Virus record (IMG/VR): IMGVR_UViG_3300008450_000261
Span: 1-31,574 of that record
Origin: a virus
Reading direction: 5' to 3' (one strand)
DNA length: 31,574 bases
Below, one piece after another: positions 8,474 to 15,557 of this stretch. The translations under genes and the position numbers were made by a program. Within the stretch, counting starts at the first letter, position 1. Every line of letters begins with the position of its first letter. Below the pieces are notes generated by a model. The model did not search any database. It was given only the letters and a program-made list of their open reading frames with translations, and had not been told where the DNA came from.

Positions 8474-9043
8474 ATGTCTGATAATGTTTTAAAAAAGCAA
8501 TTCCAACAAAAGGATGTTCAACGCCTCCGTAACCTTATGACAGGTAAACATGGAGCTAAAACCACAGTTGGAGTAGGTTATACCAAGCAACAAGAATTTC
8601 ATGAAGAAGGTGATGTATGGGAAGAAGATGACCGTACTTGGACCATCAAAAATGGAATTAAACAAAATATTACTAAACTAGATAAAGCTAAAGAGTCAAT
8701 CCATGTGCCTCTTTTTTGTCCTTGTTGTAATAATTTAATGAAAAATAAACATGATAAAGCATTTTATCTCCAATATAAAAGATGTTTTAACTGCCAAGCA
8801 GAATTTGAAACAGAGTTGCGAATTAAAGGCCTCTGGGAGAATTATGAAAAACATATCCTTAACTCAGACATAGATGCAATGATAAATGAATTTAGCATAT
8901 GGATTGATGAACAAATGGATGAAACTAATACTTCATATATCACAGAAGCTGGAGATGTTGAAAGGTGGGTTGGTTCTTCTAAAAAGAAATTACTAGAAAA
9001 TAAAGAAGAAACAATTAAATATTTAGAGAGTTTAAAAAAATAA
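8474..9043 (+). CDS. Conserved T4-like phage zinc-ribbon protein
   Basis: 189 residues. CPCC at ~78-81 and CFNC at ~97-100 form a four-Cys zinc ribbon. VWEEDDRTWTIKNGIKQNIT before it is a segment I associate with a conserved hypothetical family of marine T4-like phages (recalled, not searched). The C-terminal part is helical and acidic, with TEAGDVERWVGS near 155-166. It has no amphipathic leader, unlike its neighbours, so it is probably not a packaged cargo protein. The ribbon suggests nucleic-acid or protein binding; no catalytic residues can be named. Confidence 0.65.
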   Translation: MSDNVLKKQFQQKDVQRLRNLMTGKHGAKTTVGVGYTKQQEFHEEGDVWEEDDRTWTIKNGIKQNITKLDKAKESIHVPLFCPCCNNLMKNKHDKAFYLQYKRCFNCQAEFETELRIKGLWENYEKHILNSDIDAMINEFSIWIDEQMDETNTSYITEAGDVERWVGSSKKKLLENKEETIKYLESLKK

Positions 9044-9047
9044 TTAA

Positions 9048-9055
9048 TATTTATA
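9048..9055 (+). promoter_or_regulatory. Late-type TATTTATA box
   Basis: TATTTATA just after the upstream stop, followed by TAAAAACACAAT and the ATG at 9068, 12 bases downstream. Confidence 0.45.
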
Positions 9056-9067
9056 TAAAAACACAAT

Positions 9068-9532
9068 ATGAGCAATAATTTTAATATAAGTGAATGGAGA
9101 AGTCAACAATTTCGTAAAGAAGTAGAAGAAGTTAGCACTCTTAAAAAACTTAAAAATATAATCAAAGAAGAAATCACACGAGTATTAGAAAATGAAAATA
9201 TCCCTCTTTCAAAAATGCAGAAATATCCTAAAGATATTATTATGAATTTTGATTTTGTTCGTCTCCCTAAAAGAGGAACAGGAGATGGTGTAGATGTTTT
9301 TTCTAAAGAAGAATATGAACAAATTTTTGATCTTATTCCTGATACAGTAACATATACTATGAGTAATTATTCTGTAGCTGCTAAAAAGGCTATTCCTATA
9401 TTTTTATTCCCAAAAGGTGAAGGATGGAAAGATGAAGAACGGAACTACGATGCAAAGGGAGACTTAGAAAAATCTATTGATTATCAAATTAAAAGAGATA
9501 TAGAATTAGGTAAAGAACCTAGATTAGATTAA
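9068..9532 (+). CDS. Hypothetical protein with internal leader-like helix
   Basis: 154 residues, no recognised family. Residues ~23-41, STLKKLKNIIKEEITRVLE, reproduce the repeated leader helix, here preceded by a ~22-residue hydrophilic extension, and VLE|N could be a prohead protease site. The rest is mixed alpha/beta with IPIFLFPKGEGW near 110-121 and an acidic/basic tail. No Cys pairs or enzyme signature. Inferred to be a head-associated protein because of the leader. It is preceded by a TATTTATA box and followed by an 11-base gap. Confidence 0.55.
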   Translation: MSNNFNISEWRSQQFRKEVEEVSTLKKLKNIIKEEITRVLENENIPLSKMQKYPKDIIMNFDFVRLPKRGTGDGVDVFSKEEYEQIFDLIPDTVTYTMSNYSVAAKKAIPIFLFPKGEGWKDEERNYDAKGDLEKSIDYQIKRDIELGKEPRLD

Positions 9533-9543
9533 ATATTACAATT

Positions 9544-9912
9544 ATGAACGAATTTTCAAAATTAATATCATATCTGTTCCATTCTAGAACTCAAGCTCAT
9601 ATTTATCATTTGCAAACACCTTCATTTGCTGCTCATATGGCTTTAAATGGGTATTATGATGGAATTATTCCATTAGTAGATGGTTTAGTTGAGTCATATC
9701 AAGGAAAATATGGTATTTTAACTAACTATTCTAATTTTAATATCTTAGAATATAAAAGCTGTGAAGAAATAATTATGTATTTTCAAGGTTTAAACATGAC
9801 CATTGAAAAACTCCGCACAGCAATCCCTCAAGACACATATCTACAAAACCAAATTGATACTGTAACTGAGTTAATTACTTCTACTATTTATAAACTTAAA
9901 TTTCTCAAGTAA
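9544..9912 (+). CDS. Helical-bundle phage protein (DUF5856-like, ferritin/Dps-like)
   Basis: 122 residues, all-helical by pattern. HSRTQAHIYHLQTPSFAAH at ~13-31 and YYDGIIPLVDGLVESYQGKYG at ~38-58 resemble a phage family I recall as DUF5856, thought to be a ferritin- or Dps-like four-helix bundle. His and Glu/Asp are placed in the first two helices as in such folds, but I cannot confirm a ferroxidase centre. A Dps-like protein could protect or bind DNA or metal. Its stop overlaps the next ATG by one base (TAATG), so it is co-translated with the following basic protein. Confidence 0.5.
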   Translation: MNEFSKLISYLFHSRTQAHIYHLQTPSFAAHMALNGYYDGIIPLVDGLVESYQGKYGILTNYSNFNILEYKSCEEIIMYFQGLNMTIEKLRTAIPQDTYLQNQIDTVTELITSTIYKLKFLK

Positions 9913-10292
9913 TGAAACTTAATGAAGGCCTCTCAGAGGAACAATTTAAAGAAATTATTCTTAATATGCTGGAAAACCACCCAGAATATAAAAAGGAACA
10001 ATATAATTTTCTCCCAGTTGATGATTTAACAAAAGATGAAACTATGGAGAAAAAATATTTAAGACTACAGAATTTTATTCGTCTTAAAATTCATGTCCCA
10101 CCAAAAATGTGGACGAATGTTAATGAAAAAGTTAAAGAAGTAATTAATGAAGTTTTTTCTCAAATAATGGAAAAAAAACTTTGTGCTAAAGGGAGACGAT
10201 ATATTGCTAAACGTAAAGCCGCTGGTGAAAAATCATCAGCATACCTTTCAGGCCGTGCTGTAAAAGTATGTAAAGGAAAAATGAAAGGATAA
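9912..10292 (+). CDS. Small basic protein with CAKG...SAYLSG...VCKG motif
   Basis: 126 residues. The first ~85 are helical and mildly acidic; the last ~37 are strongly basic with LCAKGRRYIAKRKAAG and SAYLSGRAVKVCKGK. This Cys-x-Lys-Gly ... Ser-Ala-Tyr ... Val-Cys-Lys-Gly tail is a recurring motif in small proteins of T4-like marine phages (recalled, DUF5872-like). The two Cys are well separated, so a lone zinc site is unlikely; DNA or scaffold binding by the basic tail is a guess. The start MKLNEGL holds an LNE|G site that the prohead protease could cut. It overlaps both neighbours by one base. Confidence 0.55.
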   Translation: MKLNEGLSEEQFKEIILNMLENHPEYKKEQYNFLPVDDLTKDETMEKKYLRLQNFIRLKIHVPPKMWTNVNEKVKEVINEVFSQIMEKKLCAKGRRYIAKRKAAGEKSSAYLSGRAVKVCKGKMKG

Positions 10293-10576
10293 TGGATAAA
10301 GAAAAACTACGAGAACTGATTAGAGAATCATTACGTGACTGGTTTAAAAAAGAAGACTGGGTACGTATTGATACTCAAGGTAACATTACTGGTCCTTGTG
10401 GTACTATGAAAAAAGGTCAAGCAACTACACGTTGTTTACCTAGAGCTAAAGCAAATCGTTTAACAAAATCTGAACGCGCAGCAACAGCTAGAAAAAAAGT
10501 AGCCGGAAGTAAAAAAGGTAAACAATTTGTTCCTAATACTCCTAAAGCTAAAGTTAGATTTAAAAAGAAAAAATGA
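10292..10576 (+). CDS. Small basic leader protein with GPCG/RCLP motif
   Basis: 94 residues. Leader helix KEKLRELIRESLRDWFKKED at 3-22, then GPCGTMKKGQ and TTRCLPRAKA, then a highly basic Lys/Arg tail. The GPCG ... RC pattern followed by basic residues is shared with small phage proteins of the same class as its upstream neighbour. Very high Lys/Arg content suggests binding to DNA or to an acidic scaffold. The stop overlaps the next start as ATGA. Function unknown. Confidence 0.6.
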   Translation: MDKEKLRELIRESLRDWFKKEDWVRIDTQGNITGPCGTMKKGQATTRCLPRAKANRLTKSERAATARKKVAGSKKGKQFVPNTPKAKVRFKKKK

Positions 10577-10722
10577 TTAAACTAACCGATATAGTAAAAG
10601 AAATGATCTCTAACACTAAAATCATTTGTGATAAGTGTGGGTGGAGTTGGAAAATAAAAGATGGGGGAGATGATTTATTTATATGTCACAAATGTGGTCA
10701 TGATAATGCTTTTAATAAATAA
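10573..10722 (+). CDS. 49-residue zinc-ribbon mini-protein
   Basis: A short gene overlapping the previous stop by four bases (ATGA). It opens with MIKLTDIVKEMIS, a short version of the leader, and then has CDKCGW and CHKCGH separated by about 18 residues, a textbook four-Cys zinc ribbon. It ends at TAA 10720-10722. Mini-ribbons often bind nucleic acid or act as protein adaptors. The overlap, the leader and the intact ribbon make it a real gene despite its length. Confidence 0.7.
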   Translation: MIKLTDIVKEMISNTKIICDKCGWSWKIKDGGDDLFICHKCGHDNAFNK

Positions 10723-10746
10723 AAATAATCTTATATAAAAAAACGA

Positions 10747-10754
10747 TATTTATA
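10747..10754 (+). promoter_or_regulatory. Late-type TATTTATA box
   Basis: TATTTATA followed by ATAAAAATATAAC and the ATG at 10768, 13 bases downstream. The 13-base spacer differs from that at 3302-3314 only near its end. Confidence 0.45.
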
Positions 10755-10767
10755 ATAAAAATATAAC

Positions 10768-11223
10768 ATGGAAAAACAAATTAATGAGCAGTTTCTTAAA
10801 ATGCAAAAAATTGCAGGAGTAATCACTGAATCTCAATATGCTGATAAAATAAGTGAAGTAGATGCTGATAACAATACTACTGAATCTAAAAAAACAAAGA
10901 TGACCAAAACTGAATTAAAAGAAGCTATCCGCCAGGAAATACTAGCTGCTTTAACAGAGGATAATCTAACAGAAGCAGAAGACGAGGAGACTAAAGATAC
11001 TGAAGAAGTAACCTTAGATGCTGAAACTGAAGAAACCTCAGCTGATGACTCAGAAACATCTGATACTGAAACTGGAGATACTACATCTTCTCAAGATGTT
11101 CAAAAAGAATTAACAGATGCTCTAGAAGCAGCTAAAAACTTAGGAGATAAAAAACTTGTAAGACAAATTGGTAATGCTCTTACTTATTTTACAAGACAAC
11201 AAATCTCTACTGACGAAGTATAA
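10768..11223 (+). CDS. Acidic protein with MQKIAG core motif and second leader helix
   Basis: 151 residues. It starts with EQFLKMQKIAGVITE at 7-21, the same signal found at 15554 and 20979 and at the C-terminus of the scaffold; ITE|S is a possible prohead protease site. A second leader-type helix, MTKTELKEAIRQEILAALTE, follows at ~44-63. The middle (~65-115) is a low-complexity Glu/Asp/Thr stretch, and the C-terminus is a short helical bundle (ELTDALEAAKNLGDKKLV). It resembles a small acidic internal head or core protein. The tandem signals are unusual. Confidence 0.6.
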   Translation: MEKQINEQFLKMQKIAGVITESQYADKISEVDADNNTTESKKTKMTKTELKEAIRQEILAALTEDNLTEAEDEETKDTEEVTLDAETEETSADDSETSDTETGDTTSSQDVQKELTDALEAAKNLGDKKLVRQIGNALTYFTRQQISTDEV

Positions 11224-11242
11224 CCCCTAAAAAATAAAATAT

Positions 11243-11413
11243 ATGAAACAAGAGTTATTTGAACAAATGCAAGCTTTATGGAGTGAATTAGTAGAAAACC
11301 ACAATGAAACTACAAAAGCAGCAGCAGGTCGTGCTAGAAAAGCAGCCAGTAACCTCAAAAAAGTAATTGCCGCTTATAATAAAGCATCAGTTGCTGAAGG
11401 TAAAACTAAATAA
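11243..11413 (+). CDS. Histone H1-like DNA-binding protein (Hc1 family)
   Basis: 56 residues, not overlapped by any other good frame. The pattern KAAAGRARKAASNLKKVIAA followed by YNKASVAEGK matches the Hc1/histone H1-like family common in Bacteroidetes, whose members read roughly AAGxRARKAxxxLxKxxxxxxKxSVxE and have a helical N-terminus like LFEQMQALWSELVENH here. These proteins bind and compact DNA. In a phage late region it may condense the packaged genome or alter host chromatin after infection. Start ATG at 11243, stop TAA 11411-11413, with a strong terminator 17 bases later. Confidence 0.75.
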   Translation: MKQELFEQMQALWSELVENHNETTKAAAGRARKAASNLKKVIAAYNKASVAEGKTK

Positions 11414-11429
11414 GTATGCCTAAAAACTA

Positions 11430-11461
11430 AAAGATAAGGGGGGTTAAAACCCCCTATCTTT
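11430..11461. terminator. Strong hairpin terminator
   Basis: AAAGATA and GGGGG pair with CCCCC and TATCTTT around a short A/T loop, with a one-base bulge. A/T stretches on both sides mean it could act on both strands; no minus-strand gene needs it. It closes the histone-like gene's transcript. Confidence 0.75.
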
Positions 11462-11462
11462 G
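11455..11462 (+). promoter_or_regulatory. Candidate Bacteroidetes -7 element overlapping terminator
   Basis: TATCTTTG is an exact TAnnTTTG match, 14 bases before the ATG at 11477. No TTTG lies 19-21 bases upstream, and the site forms the 3' arm of the terminator, so the match may be fortuitous. Confidence 0.25.
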
Positions 11463-11476
11463 TAAAACTTAATACT

Positions 11477-12151
11477 ATGCCATACACTAGAAAAGGAAAA
11501 TGTGTTTACAATAAAGAAACAGGTAAGAAAAAAGGCTGTTCTACTTCTGTTGATAAGGCAAAAGAATATTTAAAAGCATTATATGCATCTGAAATCAAAG
11601 AATACCTTTCAGAGAAAAAAAGACCTGAAGGATTAACAGATGATGAAATTGAAAAAGTAAACTATTATTTTAGAAACGCAGTAGAAAAAAATCATATGAA
11701 CTTTGTAAAAAATTATGGCCCTGAAGCTGACAGAGTAGCATACGGCACTTCAGTAGATAAAGCTACTAAACGAAAAAATGATATAGTAGAGCTAGTATTA
11801 AATGAACTTAAAAAAGACCAAGATGGTGATGGAGATAATGATTTTGCGGATGTAATGATATCTCGTATGGTAGCATCTGGTAAAAGTAAAAAAGATGCTA
11901 TTAAAGCAACTAAAAATAAAAAATACAATAAAGAATCTTTAGGAGAAGGTGGTGAAGGAAGAACAGAAAACTATATGTTCTTCAGTAATCTAAAACAAAT
12001 GAAACGCCAAATTGAGATTCTTATGGAAATAGACCCAATGGTAATAGAATCAATATTACAAAATGGACACGATTGGGCAGATGATCATGTTACTGAAGCT
12101 AAAACTAACATGGATCAAGTGTTTGATTTTATTATGAATGAAATTAAATAA
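11477..12151 (+). CDS. Conserved phage protein with DxDGDGxND loop
   Basis: 224 residues in three parts. Residues 1-40 are basic (KGKCVYNKETGKKKGCSTS, then a helix ending LKALYAS), a small phage-type domain. Around 114-150, DQDGDGDNDFADVMISRM followed by GKSKKDAIKATK has an EF-hand or dockerin-like acidic loop that could bind calcium, next to a helix. The last ~60 residues (NYMFFSNLKQMKRQIEIL, then NGHDWADDHV) form a helical domain I recall from other T4-like phages as a stand-alone conserved segment. LSE and TEA sites could be processed by gp21. Function unknown; a head-internal or assembly role is inferred from context. Confidence 0.55.
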   Translation: MPYTRKGKCVYNKETGKKKGCSTSVDKAKEYLKALYASEIKEYLSEKKRPEGLTDDEIEKVNYYFRNAVEKNHMNFVKNYGPEADRVAYGTSVDKATKRKNDIVELVLNELKKDQDGDGDNDFADVMISRMVASGKSKKDAIKATKNKKYNKESLGEGGEGRTENYMFFSNLKQMKRQIEILMEIDPMVIESILQNGHDWADDHVTEAKTNMDQVFDFIMNEIK

Positions 12152-12153
12152 CC

Positions 12154-12654
12154 ATGACCAAAACAGAATTTAGAAATATAATTAAAGATATTATTAGGAA
12201 AAAATATAATCCTTCTAAAGTAGATTTAGATTCACTTGGAACCCAAGTAGATTTAGATTTTGGGAAATTTCCTATTATACAAAAATTTCCTTCAATTAAA
12301 AAAATTCTTATTGACCTACTTACAGATCAGTATGAAGCATTTATAAGTGAGATTCAATGGACTGCTCCAAGACCAACTACACTTAAGATTATATTAAATA
12401 ATGGTCAAAGTTTTTATCTAATCCATACTGATAAAACATGGGAAGCTAAAATAGAAGGTAAAAAATACTATTTACTAAATCTCCCTGAAGAAGAGCGTGC
12501 TGCAGAAGCAATTGCGCGTATCTTATCATATGCGTGGGCTTCAGAACCTGAAAAAGAACCAGAAGGAGGAGAAACACCTTCTACAGAAGAAACTCCTACT
12601 GAAGAAACCCCAGCAGAAGAAACTCCTGAAGAAGAAATTCCTGCTGAAACTTAA
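12154..12654 (+). CDS. Leader protein with ETP-rich acidic tail
   Basis: 166 residues. Leader helix TKTEFRNIIKDIIRKKY at 2-18. The middle ~30-130 is a compact mixed alpha/beta domain including PTTLKIILNNGQSFYLIHT. The last ~35 residues are a low-complexity repeat of EETP-type units (ETPSTEETPTEETPAEETP), acidic and probably disordered. It starts two bases after the previous stop. No enzyme motif. The tail could be a slippage-prone repeat. It probably belongs to the same leader-tagged cargo set; the family is not recognised. Confidence 0.55.
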   Translation: MTKTEFRNIIKDIIRKKYNPSKVDLDSLGTQVDLDFGKFPIIQKFPSIKKILIDLLTDQYEAFISEIQWTAPRPTTLKIILNNGQSFYLIHTDKTWEAKIEGKKYYLLNLPEEERAAEAIARILSYAWASEPEKEPEGGETPSTEETPTEETPAEETPEEEIPAET

Positions 12655-12665
12655 TAAATAAACAT

Positions 12666-13520
12666 ATGGATGTTTTAGAAAAATTCCTAAATAGTATTTC
12701 ATATAAATTCCCTAAAGGTTACCCAGATATGGATGACCCTAAAGATGTTAAACTTTTAACATCAATACTTGAATCTTACATCCCAGAAGCAGACCAATCT
12801 GAAGAAAAACCTTCTGATGAACCAACTTTATCCCCTAAACAACAAGATCTCCAAAAGATTATTAATATCATAGATAAAGTAGAAACAGAAGGAGGTAAAT
12901 CGCCCTCAAAACTTAAATTATTTGATCTACTTGCACAGTATACCTACAAATATTATAGTACAGAACTAGGAGACATTAAAAAAGTATTCCCAGAACCAGT
13001 ATCTAAACTAGAAAACTGGAGAGATTATGTTAATAAGGAAGAAAGAAACAAAGGTGAAGAAATAGAACAAGCAATAGAAACATACGCTCAAGATCAAGAC
13101 GTAGAAGCAATACCACTAAGAGGCAAGGGAAAAGATGTTAGTATTGGAGGAAAAGAAATTGAAATAAAATCCTCAGAACGTAATACTATAACAACAATAT
13201 TACAAACCTCATACTATAAAGATGATGCAAATAAGTTCTATTTATTTGCTAGTAACTCTAAATCACCTAATCTAGATATTCGTATAGTATCAAGCCAATT
13301 ATTGTATAGATTAAATTTAGGGGATGATATAGCAGATGAATTATCAACTTCAAAACAATCACAAAAATTGCTAGATCAAATTAATGATGGGTTAGCTACT
13401 TTGGATTTTCCAACTATGATTCAAACATCATTAGCTACTGGTGAAAGCCAAGAAACTACTAAAACATTTAAAGTTGCAAAAAATGTTAAAATAAGATTCA
13501 TAATCAGCATCTCTTCTTAA
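12666..13520 (+). CDS. Possible PD-(D/E)XK endonuclease-like protein
   Basis: 284 residues. The N-terminal ~75 residues are acidic and helical. The C-terminal half has GKGKDVSIGGKEIEIKSS with D157, E166 and K168, the D-x(8)-ExK arrangement of restriction-endonuclease-like folds, followed by TTILQTSYYKDD and a strand KFYLFASNS, then DIRIVSSQLLYRLNLG, which resembles the later core of type II restriction enzymes. This would be a DNA nuclease encoded among head genes. The assignment rests on one motif and secondary-structure order, so it is tentative. No typical leader is present (MDVLEKFLNSIS is only weakly similar). Confidence 0.4.
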   Translation: MDVLEKFLNSISYKFPKGYPDMDDPKDVKLLTSILESYIPEADQSEEKPSDEPTLSPKQQDLQKIINIIDKVETEGGKSPSKLKLFDLLAQYTYKYYSTELGDIKKVFPEPVSKLENWRDYVNKEERNKGEEIEQAIETYAQDQDVEAIPLRGKGKDVSIGGKEIEIKSSERNTITTILQTSYYKDDANKFYLFASNSKSPNLDIRIVSSQLLYRLNLGDDIADELSTSKQSQKLLDQINDGLATLDFPTMIQTSLATGESQETTKTFKVAKNVKIRFIISISS

Positions 13521-13528
13521 TATTTATC
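13521..13528 (+). promoter_or_regulatory. Variant TATTTATC box
   Basis: TATTTATC directly follows the TAA of the previous gene, but only 3 bases separate it from the ATG at 13532, unlike the 12-14 elsewhere. If it is a promoter element it could not serve this gene, so it may be an A/T coincidence. Confidence 0.2.
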
Positions 13529-13531
13529 ACT

Positions 13532-14236
13532 ATGAGACAACAAATCCGCCAAATAATTAAAGAATATTTAGCTAAAAGAAATCATGTTGATTGTGATTGT
13601 GGGTGTAATCGTAATTGTAATAAAGCGCCTATATTAAATGAAGCTAAACAATATGATGTTCCTATTTCTGAAAATTTAAGATATCATATAACCAATAAAA
13701 TTGCGATTAATGAAAGTGTTTTCCGCGCATCATCTAAATCTCATGTTAATTTAGTAATTGAAGCTAGAAATCTTTGGAAACAAGGTATTATTGAATTGCA
13801 AGGTGTTGATAAAGAATTATTTGAAAAAACAGACTTAGGTACTGTAGGATTATACGAAGGAAAATTAGTTCCTGTTGATTTTCCAATAATGGAAGTTGAA
13901 GTAAATATTGATACTGAAAACTCTATTGAAGATGAACCTATAACAGAAAAAGAAGGTAAAAAGAAAAATCCACCTATAGGAAAACCAAAACGTGGTGGTT
14001 CTAAAAAATTCTATGTTTATGTAAGAGATCCTAAAACCAAACGTATTAAAAAAGTATCATTTGGTCAAGTAGGAATGTCTGCTAAAATTAACGATCCAAA
14101 AGCACGTCAAGCATTTGCTAAAAGACACAAATGTGCTCAAAAAACAGATAGAACTAAACCTAGTTACTGGTCATGCCGCTTACCAAGATATGCCAAACTA
14201 TTAGGCCTTAAATCAACATTCTCAGGATACTGGTAA
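13532..14236 (+). CDS. Leader protein with Cys cluster and C-terminal RHKC/YWSCR domain
   Basis: 234 residues. Leader RQQIRQIIKEYLAKR, then a Cys-rich turn with C21, C23, C25 and C29, then ILNE|A at 34-38, a good gp21-type site. Residues ~40-115 (ISENLRYHITNKIAINESV, then an EARNLW helix) are a domain I recall from structural proteins of marine T4-like phages. A Lys-rich linker leads to the last ~75 residues: KKFYVYVRDPKTKRIKKVSF, then AFAKRHKC, then SYWSCRLPRYAKLLGL, a conserved basic phage domain with two Cys and a His that may bind zinc. Cutting at ILNE would remove both the helix and the Cys cluster. Function unknown. Confidence 0.6.
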   Translation: MRQQIRQIIKEYLAKRNHVDCDCGCNRNCNKAPILNEAKQYDVPISENLRYHITNKIAINESVFRASSKSHVNLVIEARNLWKQGIIELQGVDKELFEKTDLGTVGLYEGKLVPVDFPIMEVEVNIDTENSIEDEPITEKEGKKKNPPIGKPKRGGSKKFYVYVRDPKTKRIKKVSFGQVGMSAKINDPKARQAFAKRHKCAQKTDRTKPSYWSCRLPRYAKLLGLKSTFSGYW

Positions 14237-14237
14237 T

Positions 14238-15050
14238 ATGAAAAAGCAATACATCAAACAACTTATTAAAGAAGAATTAGAAAAAATTCTTAATGAAGCT
14301 AATTTTAACATCAGACCTCAAAAAGGAGGATTAGGTGGAAGAAGATTTATCCCAAAAACCTTCACCTTCCCAGGAAGAATTAGAGAAGAGTTAAAAGATT
14401 ATTTTAAATATTTTGGAAATATAATGTATGTGGATCCTCAGGTGTTAATTGCTTTAGGGTATCTTGAAAGAGGAAGACAATCATATGATAAAACCCAAAA
14501 TTTTCCATCTTTAACTAAACTTTTACAAGATAAATTACCACAACAAGTTAGATTAGCAATTAAAAAAGGTGCTGAAGGGCAAAAAATGGTAGATATTGCT
14601 GGTAGAAAAATGGTACCATTATCTTTAGAAATTACTAAAGATAGTAATGGAGATTATTTAATTAAAAATCCATATTTTGGAGGCAGTTTAGAAGAGTATG
14701 AAAATGTGTTAAATGAAATTTTAGTATTAGAAAAAAAAAGCTCTTCTACAATTTATAAATTTAAAGGTATTCTCTCTGTAGATACTAAAAAACGAAATAA
14801 GGAAGAAGTATTATCTGATATTCGTTCATTAACAGGAGTAACAATTGTATCTACAAAACCTGCCCAAGGAGATAATATTACCCCTAATACTGAAGAATCA
14901 GTATTAAGTATTAAGATAGATCCACATCCGTATATGGGTAAAGGTGGGTTTAGTAAAGAAAAAGTAGAAGACACTATTGATGATGTTCGAAAAATTGAAG
15001 GAGTAGAATATTTCAAATTAATAGGTAATATTGAAACAACTGGATTATAA
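14238..15050 (+). CDS. Leader-bearing conserved phage protein
   Basis: 270 residues. It has the cleanest leader in the window: YIKQLIKEELEKILNE followed by A, with the predicted cut after E20. The body has a Gly/Arg-rich start (KGGLGGRRFIP), a helical middle (PSLTKLLQDKLPQQVRLAI) and a C-terminal ferredoxin-like alpha/beta unit from ~170 (IYKFKGILSVDT, then VTIVSTKP, then VLSIKIDPHPYMG). No catalytic motif. It starts two bases after the previous stop, and its own stop overlaps the next ATG (TAATG). I recall related proteins in other T4-like genomes but no assigned function. Confidence 0.6.
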   Translation: MKKQYIKQLIKEELEKILNEANFNIRPQKGGLGGRRFIPKTFTFPGRIREELKDYFKYFGNIMYVDPQVLIALGYLERGRQSYDKTQNFPSLTKLLQDKLPQQVRLAIKKGAEGQKMVDIAGRKMVPLSLEITKDSNGDYLIKNPYFGGSLEEYENVLNEILVLEKKSSSTIYKFKGILSVDTKKRNKEEVLSDIRSLTGVTIVSTKPAQGDNITPNTEESVLSIKIDPHPYMGKGGFSKEKVEDTIDDVRKIEGVEYFKLIGNIETTGL

Positions 15051-15310
15051 TGATTAAATTAGTAGACTTACTTAATGAAGATAAAGGAGAATCATATCCT
15101 CCTTATATGTATTCTCCTGTAGGATTTGGTTGTCATGTGTGTAAATATTATAGTTTACAAGATGATAAACACTATTGTGGTAATAAAGAATACCAAAAAT
15201 ATATGGGCACTAATGAACTTATAGACCCAGTAACAAATGAGCAAATTAAAGACCCATCTAAATGGTGCTCAAATTGGTTTTTACCTAAATCCCAAGATGA
15301 ATCCATATAA
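15050..15310 (+). CDS. Small four-Cys protein with LLNE leader
   Basis: 86 residues. MIKLVDLLNE|D is a minimal leader ending in an LNE site. After it come C28-H-V-C31, C43 and C73 (GFGCHVCKYY, HYCGNKEY, SKWCSNWF), spaced as in a small metal-binding domain, either zinc or an iron-sulfur cluster of the high-potential type. Trp and Tyr around the Cys support a compact metal core. It overlaps the previous gene by one base and the next by 14. Redox or structural role unknown. Confidence 0.6.
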   Translation: MIKLVDLLNEDKGESYPPYMYSPVGFGCHVCKYYSLQDDKHYCGNKEYQKYMGTNELIDPVTNEQIKDPSKWCSNWFLPKSQDESI

Positions 15311-15557
15311 AGACATAGAAGTTACAGATCAATATATTATTCGTGAATTTAACGAAAATATAGATCCTATTGAATTAATGTGGCATCGTGATAAAGAAGA
15401 TCGTACTGTAGAAATTATAGAGAAAACAGATTGGAAATTGCAACTTGAAAACCAATTACCAACTTCTATGGATTCTCCAATATTTATACCTAAATACGAG
15501 TGGCATCGTGTTATAAAAGGAACTGGAAATTTAAAGTTAAAAATATATAAATCATGA
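15297..15557 (+). CDS. Small cupin-like phage protein
   Basis: 86 residues from the ATG at 15297. An upstream ATG at 15237 in the same frame would overlap the previous gene by 74 bases and add a residue stretch unlike the rest, so the later start is preferred. The sequence is strand-rich: YIIREFNENIDPIELMWHRD, EDRTVEII, WKLQLENQLP, IFIPKYEWHRVIKGTG. The WHRD and WHRVIKG His residues and the Gly-rich turn are as in small single-domain cupins; HRxxKG near the end is the second cupin-type motif. No leader. Metal binding is possible; the ligand is unknown. Confidence 0.55.
   Translation: MNPYKDIEVTDQYIIREFNENIDPIELMWHRDKEDRTVEIIEKTDWKLQLENQLPTSMDSPIFIPKYEWHRVIKGTGNLKLKIYKS

Noticed and set aside
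12540-12652. Possible direct DNA repeat array in the ETP tail
   Set aside because: It is an imperfect codon-level repeat within a coding frame, without regular spacers; not a CRISPR.
15237-15296. Upstream ATG for the cupin-like gene
   Set aside because: It would overlap the four-Cys gene by 74 bases; the ATG at 15297 is the better start.
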